Both the position numbers and the translations under genes were made by a program. The notes beneath the pieces are model-generated. The model saw only the letters and a program-made list of their open reading frames with translations, was not told where the DNA came from and ran no database searches. Positions 58,423-64,000 of a stretch of DNA of 64,000 nt are shown here, piece by piece. The stretch is from JACVRN01 sp036389255 (GTDB taxonomy: Bacteria; Acidobacteriota; Blastocatellia; Pyrinomonadales; Pyrinomonadaceae). The first letter of the stretch is position 1, and every line of letters begins with the position of its first letter. Location: the NCBI GenBank assembly GCA_036389255.1, contig DASVQI010000006.1:186001-250000 (forward strand), read 5' to 3'.

Positions 58423-59265
58423 ATGAGAACGGCCATTTTCACGGGGCTGGCGCTCGTAGCCTTCGCTATGAACTCTATACTTTGCCGTCTGGCTCTGGGC
58501 GGCGGGGCGATTGACGCTGCCAGTTTTTCAGGTATCCGTTTAGGCTCAGGCGCGGCTCTGTTGTTCTTAATCTCAATGGCCCTCAAAAGCCGTGTCCCCC
58601 TCGCGCGCGGCGGTCACTGGGTTTCGGCCTCTCTGCTCTTCCTTTATGCCGTAGCCTTCTCGCTCGCCTACGTTAGTTTGAGCGCGGGGACAGGGGCGCT
58701 GCTGCTCTTCGGCACGGTGCAGGCGACGATGCTTGGGGCTGCGTTGCGGTCTGGAGAGCGGCCCCACGCTCTTGTATGGTGCGGTCTATGCCTTGCGCTG
58801 GCAGGCATCTTCTATCTGGTTCTACCGGGACTCACGGCCCCGCCGCTTCTGCGCTCGGCCCTGATGGTCTTGGCGGGCGTCTCATGGGGCCTGTACTCGC
58901 TGCGCGGGCGCAAAGCCGCCGACCCGCTACTTGAGACGACCTATAACTTCGTTTATTCCCTGCCTCTAGCCGCCGTAGCAGTTGTGCTGCTGTCCGGCGG
59001 CCTGCATGCTTCGGCGTGGGGCATCCTTCTGGCCGTTCTGTCGGGGGCTCTGGCGTCCGGCCTCGGCTACGTCATATGGTACGAAGCTTTGAAGGGGCTG
59101 ACGGCGACACGGGCCGCGACAGCACAGCTTGCTGTCCCGCTTCTAGCCGCAGCAGGCGGGGCGCTGCTCCTCTCAGAAGGATTAACAACGCGCCTGCTCG
59201 TCTCGGCTCTATTAATCTTAGGCGGCGTGGGAGCGGCGCTGGCGGGTCGCGCCCGCAAGGTTTAG
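58423..59265 (+). CDS. EamA-type drug/metabolite transporter
   Basis: This 280-residue protein consists of about ten hydrophobic helices in two homologous halves. The sequence SFSLAYVSLSAGTGALLLFG-type motif (AFSLAYVSLSAGTGALLLFG) is typical of the EamA/DMT family, which exports amino acids, nucleotide sugars or drugs. The substrate is unknown. It is convergent with the Ser/Thr kinase gene, with only 8 bases between stops. Confidence 0.88.
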   Translation: MRTAIFTGLALVAFAMNSILCRLALGGGAIDAASFSGIRLGSGAALLFLISMALKSRVPLARGGHWVSASLLFLYAVAFSLAYVSLSAGTGALLLFGTVQATMLGAALRSGERPHALVWCGLCLALAGIFYLVLPGLTAPPLLRSALMVLAGVSWGLYSLRGRKAADPLLETTYNFVYSLPLAAVAVVLLSGGLHASAWGILLAVLSGALASGLGYVIWYEALKGLTATRAATAQLAVPLLAAAGGALLLSEGLTTRLLVSALLILGGVGAALAGRARKV

Positions 59266-59273
59266 CGGTTTAA

Positions 59274-61922
59274 CTATGCGTGGGCTGAAGGGGTTTTGGT
59301 TCGTCGTACTAGCTCGTCAAAGCGAGGGTTCGAGCGAAGGCAGTCCAGTTGCGGGTCTACGGCGACCCAAGTGACCCACGCGTCCCCTATGTTGACTGCC
59401 TCTTCCAGAAGCGCGAAGGCCCGCTCCTTCTCGTTCAGGTAGCAGTAAACAAGCGCCAGACAGTAAGGCGAGATGTAACGCGTGCGGGACATCTCATCGA
59501 GCGTAGCCAGTACGGCTCGCGCTTCTTCCACCCGCCCGGCGCTGGCGTAGGCTGCCGCGAGCCCTGACAGATAAAGCTGGCCGTCTCCGGCAAGCTCGAC
59601 TGCCTTCTTCGCCTGCGCTATGGCTTCGTCGTGATGGCCCGCGCACCTGAGCGCCCAGCTATAGACAATGCGGCCGTAGCCGAAGTGAGGCTCGGATTCT
59701 ATGACTCTGCGATAGACGTTGAGCGCATCGTCCAGACGGTGCCAGTGATAGTAGCACCACGCGAGCGACATGGAGGTGAGCGGCGACACCGGGTCTAGCT
59801 CAAGCGAGCGCCTGACTTCCGCCAGCGCCTCCTCGAACCGTGCCTCCTGCATCAGCGTAAAGGCGTACCAGTTGTGCGCGGTCGAGCTGTTCGGGTTAAG
59901 CGCAATCGCTCGCTTGTGAAATTCTTCCGCCATGCGCCAGTCGAAGTCGTGGCAAACGGTTGCGAAGGCCAGCGCGGCGTAAGCTTCGGAGAGCGTGTCG
60001 TCCAGCTCCACGGCTCTCTGCGCCGCCTGTTTGGCCGCCGCAGAGCTTTCCGCGAACGGCACTATGCCGTAGATGCCTAGAAAGATGAAGTAGTCGGCTA
60101 TGCCCGCGTAGGCCAGCGCATATTCCGGGTCAAAGGCTATGGCGCGGTAGTAATCCTGAAGCGATTTAGCGAATCCCTCTTCGGTCAGGCTGTGAAAGTG
60201 ATAGCGCCCGCGAAGGTATGCTTCGAACGCCTGCTCGTTGTTCGTGCCGCGCTTGGCAAGTTGCTGCTGCTCTTCGCCCGTCAACTTCGGAATCAGCGCC
60301 ACGGCGACCTGCTCGGAGATTAAATCTTCCAGCAGCAGCACGTCCGTCACCTTCTCATCGAACTTTCCGGCCCAGCGCGTCGCTTCACCCTGAACGCTGA
60401 GAAGCTGCACGGTGATGCGAAGGGTTTCGCCCGCGCGCCGTATGCTGCCGTCAACTACGTAATCTACGGCAAGGCGGCGACCGGCCTGCAAGGGGTCGCC
60501 GTCCTTGGAGTATTGCAGGACGCTGCTCGTGGGGCGCACTACAAGGCGACGCACGTTTGAGAGGCGTGTTATCAGCGCGTCGGCCAGCCCTATGCCCAAA
60601 TACTGGTCGCCCGTGTCGCCCGTGTGCGCGCTCATCAGCTTGAATGGAAGAACGGCGATTGACATCTCGTCCGTCTTAGAGCGCGGCGCACTCTCGGCGC
60701 GACCGGGCTGCGCCGGAAGGTAGAAGGGCGCGGAGACGGGCCGCCCCTCCTGATAGCGCAGTATGTCGTCACGAAGCTCAGCCGCAGAAGCGTAGCGCTG
60801 AGACGGCTCTTTCCTGAGCGCCTTCAGGGTAATCAGGTCTAGGCTGCCGGACAATTTATGGCTGAGGCTCTCAGGCGTCTCCCCGCGCAGCTCGCACAGG
60901 TGCCCGACGGTCGCGGCTTCGTGGCTCACGTAGGCCACCGTCATCAGATTGTTGTTGCGCGTGACGCTTATGCTTGGCGGCTCAGGCTCTTCTTCCGTGA
61001 TGACGCGAGCCATGTCGTGCAGAAGACGGCTGCGAAAGTTATAAGGGCGGTGGCCCGTCAGCAGCTCGTAGAGCAGCAGGCCCAGAGAGTAAACGTCGCT
61101 CAGGAAAGTGACGGGCAGCCCCTGCACCTGTTCGGGCGAGGCGTACTCGACCGTCATCATCCGCATGGCGGTCGCCGTTTCCGGCGCAGTGTCTGAGCCA
61201 AGCTCGGAATCGAGCAGCTTGGCTATGCCGAAGTCGAAGAGCTTGGGGACGCCGCCGTCCGTGACAAGGATGTTCGACGGCTTGATGTCGCGGTGAATGA
61301 CCTGCTTGCGGTGCGCGTAATCAACGGCCTCGCAGATTTGGCTGAAGAGGTGCAGGCGCTCTCGCACAGGGAGGCGATGTATGTCGCAATAGGCGTAAAG
61401 CGGCTGGCCCTCTATGTACTCCATGACGAAGTAGGGCTGGCCAGTGGGCGTGGCCCCGCCGTCCAGAAGACGCGCGATGTACGGATGGTCTAGCGCGGCC
61501 AGTATTCTTCGCTCGTGACGAAAGCGGCGCAGCACGAAGTCCGTATCCATGCCGCGCTTGATAATCTTAATGGCGACGCGTCTTTGGAAAGTGTTGTCGT
61601 CGCGCTCGGCCAGATAGACGGCCCCCATGCCGCCGCGCCCTATCTGGCGCTCTATCCTGTAAGCGCCGAGTCGCTGGCCTATAAGGGTGTCGCGCTCTGT
61701 CTCCAGAAGATTAGCCAGCTCGTGAATGCCGCTTCGCTCGTAGAGCGGCTCGTCCAGAAAATCTCCGGCGCTTTCATGCTGGGTGAGAAGCTGTTCGACT
61801 TCGCGGCGCAACTGGTCGTCGCTGGCGCAGGCCCGCGTCACATAGCGAGCACGCTCTTCCGGCGCCAGGTCTAGCGCCGTCTGGAAAATCTCCTCAATGT
61901 CTCGCCAACGTTCGGATGCCAT
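59274..61922 (-). CDS. Ser/Thr protein kinase with TolB-like and TPR regions
   Basis: This 882-residue protein, counted from the ATG at 61922 (an in-frame TTG at 61979 is less likely), has an N-terminal segment MASERWRDIEEIFQTALDL typical of acidobacterial kinases. The kinase domain follows: G-loop GRGGMG (95-100), K119 in VAIKI, HRD (210-212) and DFG (230-232). Then come an adenylate-cyclase/TolB-like region (about 430-560, SIAVLPFKLM...) and C-terminal TPRs (about 600-870). No membrane helix is visible. It lies downstream of an ECF sigma gene; this pairing is common in the phylum. Confidence 0.92.
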   Translation of the reverse strand: MASERWRDIEEIFQTALDLAPEERARYVTRACASDDQLRREVEQLLTQHESAGDFLDEPLYERSGIHELANLLETERDTLIGQRLGAYRIERQIGRGGMGAVYLAERDDNTFQRRVAIKIIKRGMDTDFVLRRFRHERRILAALDHPYIARLLDGGATPTGQPYFVMEYIEGQPLYAYCDIHRLPVRERLHLFSQICEAVDYAHRKQVIHRDIKPSNILVTDGGVPKLFDFGIAKLLDSELGSDTAPETATAMRMMTVEYASPEQVQGLPVTFLSDVYSLGLLLYELLTGHRPYNFRSRLLHDMARVITEEEPEPPSISVTRNNNLMTVAYVSHEAATVGHLCELRGETPESLSHKLSGSLDLITLKALRKEPSQRYASAAELRDDILRYQEGRPVSAPFYLPAQPGRAESAPRSKTDEMSIAVLPFKLMSAHTGDTGDQYLGIGLADALITRLSNVRRLVVRPTSSVLQYSKDGDPLQAGRRLAVDYVVDGSIRRAGETLRITVQLLSVQGEATRWAGKFDEKVTDVLLLEDLISEQVAVALIPKLTGEEQQQLAKRGTNNEQAFEAYLRGRYHFHSLTEEGFAKSLQDYYRAIAFDPEYALAYAGIADYFIFLGIYGIVPFAESSAAAKQAAQRAVELDDTLSEAYAALAFATVCHDFDWRMAEEFHKRAIALNPNSSTAHNWYAFTLMQEARFEEALAEVRRSLELDPVSPLTSMSLAWCYYHWHRLDDALNVYRRVIESEPHFGYGRIVYSWALRCAGHHDEAIAQAKKAVELAGDGQLYLSGLAAAYASAGRVEEARAVLATLDEMSRTRYISPYCLALVYCYLNEKERAFALLEEAVNIGDAWVTWVAVDPQLDCLRSNPRFDELVRRTKTPSAHA

Positions 61923-62016
61923 AAAAAGGGAATGAGGCGATGCGATTTGAGCCGAAAGATACTGGGCCGATAGATTCAATCGAGCGACAAGCCCGAAAGA
62001 GATTCATGGCTCGCGG

Positions 62017-62586
62017 TCAGTCCGTCTTCATCCTTCCGAAGAGCCATGCGCGAGCCATGCGCCAGTGACGCTTGACCGTGACGGCGGATACGCCCAGCAC
62101 CTCGGCCGTTTCTTCAAAGGAAAGACCGCCGAAGTATCTAAGCTCTATTATGCGCGCCTTCTGACTGTCAATTTCGGCCAGCTCATGAAGCGCCTCGTCC
62201 AGAGCTATCAGCTCGTCGCTGCGCTCGACCGCCTTGTCAATGTTGTCGTCCAGCGAGAGCTTCTGGAAATCCGCGCCGCGCTTGCCGGCGTTGTGAGCGC
62301 GAGCATGGTCAACCAGAATGCGCCGCATCATCTGAGCGGCGACGCCGAAAAAGTGCGCCCGGTTCTGCCAGTTGACCTGCGTCTGGTCAACCATACGCAG
62401 GTAAGCCTCATGCACGAGCGCAGTCGGCTGAAGCGTGTGGTCGGGACGCTCGCGTCGCAGGTAGTTGGCCGCAAGGCTTCGCAGCTCATCGTAGATGAGA
62501 GGCAGCAGAGCGTCAATAGCCTCAGCGTTCCCGCCCGTCAGCTCAAGCAGCAGCCGTGTGATGTTTTTGGAACCTGTCTCGCTCAA
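62017..62586 (-). CDS. ECF RNA polymerase sigma factor (acidobacterial type)
   Basis: This protein of about 189 residues has sigma region 2 (ELRSLAANYLRRERP, ALVHEAYLRMVDQ) and region 4 (IIELRYFGGLSFEETAEVLG then VSAVTVKRHWRMARAWL). I chose TTG at 62584-62586 because the resulting N-terminus (SETGSKNITRLLLELTGGNA) matches the family; a longer TTG start at 62643 is possible. It precedes the Ser/Thr kinase gene on the same strand (94 bases). No anti-sigma factor is adjacent, as is common for kinase-linked ECF groups. Confidence 0.9.
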   Translation of the reverse strand: MSETGSKNITRLLLELTGGNAEAIDALLPLIYDELRSLAANYLRRERPDHTLQPTALVHEAYLRMVDQTQVNWQNRAHFFGVAAQMMRRILVDHARAHNAGKRGADFQKLSLDDNIDKAVERSDELIALDEALHELAEIDSQKARIIELRYFGGLSFEETAEVLGVSAVTVKRHWRMARAWLFGRMKTD

Positions 62587-62756
62587 CTTCTTAAAGCTTC
62601 GTGGCCTCTGCCGGGAATTGTAAATCAAGGACAGTATAAACAAAATCTAACCGCCGGGAAATGTATGTCCGGGCAATAGTGAGACAATCAGCATCATCCT
62701 CAACTTGCTGTTTCCTTCTTCGCCTTCATCTCGTTCAATAGCGTATAATACGGGTT

Positions 62757-64000
62757 ATGAAGTTTCTTCACATAGCGGACATACATCTGGGCTGCCGCCG
62801 TTACAACGTGGAAGAGCGCACGAAAGATTTCTTCCGCGCATGGCGAGACGTGATTGAGAAGCACGCCATCCCCAACCGCGTTGACTTCGCGCTCATCTGC
62901 GGCGACTTTTTCGACCGCCGGAACGTTGACCCGCAGGCCATGAATCACGCCATGGCAGGGCTCAAGGAGCTGAAAGACGCCGGGATTCCAGTAGTGGCCA
63001 TAGAAGGCAATCACGACCAGCGAGACACGCTGACGGAGTTTAGCTGGATGCGCTCTCTCTCGCAGTGGGAATATCTGATTCTGCTTGAGCCGGTCGTGCA
63101 TGAAGGCCGCTTTCAACTGAGTGCGTGGGACGAGGACGACCGCACGGGCTCGTACGTGGACATAGCCGGTGCGCGAATCTTCGGCTCGCACTGGTACGGC
63201 GCGAGCGCCAACGCGGCCATACCGCTTCTAGCGGACGCCCTGCGCGACGCCCGCGACGAAGGGCTCTTCAACATCCTGATGCTGCACACGGATGTCGAGG
63301 GGCAGATTAAGCGCCCCATCCCGGCGCTCACCATAGCGAAACTGACTGAGCTGAAATCCCTGACCAATTACGTGGCGCTCGGCCACACGCACAAGCGCTT
63401 CGACATAGACAACTGGGCTTTCAATCCGGGCTCGCTTGAGCCTACGGCGATTGACGAGTACAGGGAAGAGCGCGGGCTCTATCTGGTAGAAGTTGACGAC
63501 CGTCACAACATACGCGCCGAGCACATAAGCGATTACATTCAACGCCCCTTCCAGCGTCTCTCCTTCGATGTCTCCGGCCTGACCGACCCCGATACCGTTT
63601 ACCACAGCCTGATGGAGACGGTCGAGCGCGAGGCCCGCAGGCACGAAGAGTCTTCCGGCAAGCCCGCTCCGATTATAGAGGTCACGCTGCGCGGCCAGCT
63701 CGGCTTCAAAAACTCTCTGCTTGAGATTCGCCGCATGCGCGAGGAGATAGAGCAGAAAACGGGAGCCCTGCACGTCATGATGCGTAACCAGAGCGTGCCG
63801 GTCGAGTATGCCGTCGCGGCGGGCATGGACGCGCAGGCCCCCAGACACGAGCGCGAGCGCCGCATCATAGAAGACCTGATAGTGCGTGACGCGCGCTTTC
63901 GTGACCGCGCGCGCGACATGGCGGAGCTTGTCATAGAATCGAAGCGGCTTGTGCTCAGTCAGGAATCGCCCGACAAGATTCTTGAGCTAATCGAACAGAA
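62757..64000 (+). CDS. SbcD/Mre11-like exonuclease, cut by window end
   Basis: The frame is open from ATG 62757 to the window edge (414 codons seen). Phosphoesterase motifs are complete: D8/H10 in HIADIHLG, CGDFFDRR, GNHDQ, the His in LMLHTD and GHTHK. This is the SbcD/Mre11 layout that processes DNA double-strand ends with an SbcC-type ATPase, which is expected downstream. A TATAAT at 62744-62749 lies only 8 bases before the ATG and no clear ribosome site is present, so the mRNA could be leaderless. Confidence 0.9.
   Translation, partial: MKFLHIADIHLGCRRYNVEERTKDFFRAWRDVIEKHAIPNRVDFALICGDFFDRRNVDPQAMNHAMAGLKELKDAGIPVVAIEGNHDQRDTLTEFSWMRSLSQWEYLILLEPVVHEGRFQLSAWDEDDRTGSYVDIAGARIFGSHWYGASANAAIPLLADALRDARDEGLFNILMLHTDVEGQIKRPIPALTIAKLTELKSLTNYVALGHTHKRFDIDNWAFNPGSLEPTAIDEYREERGLYLVEVDDRHNIRAEHISDYIQRPFQRLSFDVSGLTDPDTVYHSLMETVEREARRHEESSGKPAPIIEVTLRGQLGFKNSLLEIRRMREEIEQKTGALHVMMRNQSVPVEYAVAAGMDAQAPRHERERRIIEDLIVRDARFRDRARDMAELVIESKRLVLSQESPDKILELIEQ

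Noticed and set aside
1..64000. CRISPR arrays, rRNA and tRNA genes
   Set aside because: No regularly spaced direct repeats of 25-40 bases and no recognisable rRNA or tRNA sequence were seen by reading; a covariance-model scan was not possible.

Overview
The window looks like a chromosomal segment of an Acidobacteriota bacterium, most likely class Blastocatellia (Pyrinomonadaceae-like). This is inferred from gene content: a VWFA-related secreted protein, an ECF sigma factor followed by a Ser/Thr kinase with TPRs, PEP-CTERM elements, chains of secreted amidohydrolases and a DUF6788 protein. The backbone is GC-rich. A segment from about 2.8 to 27.9 kb is clearly richer in A+T.

Layout. (1) 0-2.8 kb is backbone: a VWA protein, a Cys-motif protein and a zinc-ribbon membrane protein. 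(2) About 2.85-27.67 kb is a putative integrative element of ~25 kb. At both ends lie two GTGTGCC copies exactly 11 bp apart in the same orientation. It carries a TPR/Fis-type regulator divergent from a small secreted peptide gene, a tyrosine integrase, an XRE regulator with a 32-bp palindromic operator candidate, a primase-helicase, two excisionase-like HTH genes, and a complete type I restriction-modification operon. That operon also contains a secreted glycoside-hydrolase-like gene, and its hsdR has a frameshifted 3' end. The right third (21.4-27.6 kb) is a run of small same-strand cassette-like genes separated by attC-like sites with no integron integrase in view, i.e. a CALIN (cluster of attC sites lacking an integron integrase). 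(3) 27.97-34.2 kb: a PEP-CTERM protein, an operon of three overlapping amidohydrolases and a Cys-rich lipoprotein. (4) 34.4-49.2 kb: housekeeping and accessory genes (YggX-like, PrxQ, PepE, ThyA, FolA, radical SAM, sigma-like factor plus phosphoesterase, a Gly-rich protein, esterase, CocE hydrolase, Mpo1-like, aldo/keto reductase). (5) 49.4-64 kb: PLP decarboxylase, IMPase-family phosphatase, a PrsK/PrsR-like two-component system with a stand-alone receiver behind a sigma-54-like promoter, a cysteine-synthase-like enzyme, an EamA transporter, Ser/Thr kinase, ECF sigma and an SbcD-like nuclease cut by the window end.

The most unusual structures are the CALIN inside an integrative element, the TPR regulator/secreted peptide pair (a possible peptide-sensing module), the secreted glycosidase-like gene coupled into the hsd operon, and four intergenic hairpins built from different heptanucleotide repeats in the backbone. 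All functional calls rest on reading the sequence and family knowledge; no database search was run.
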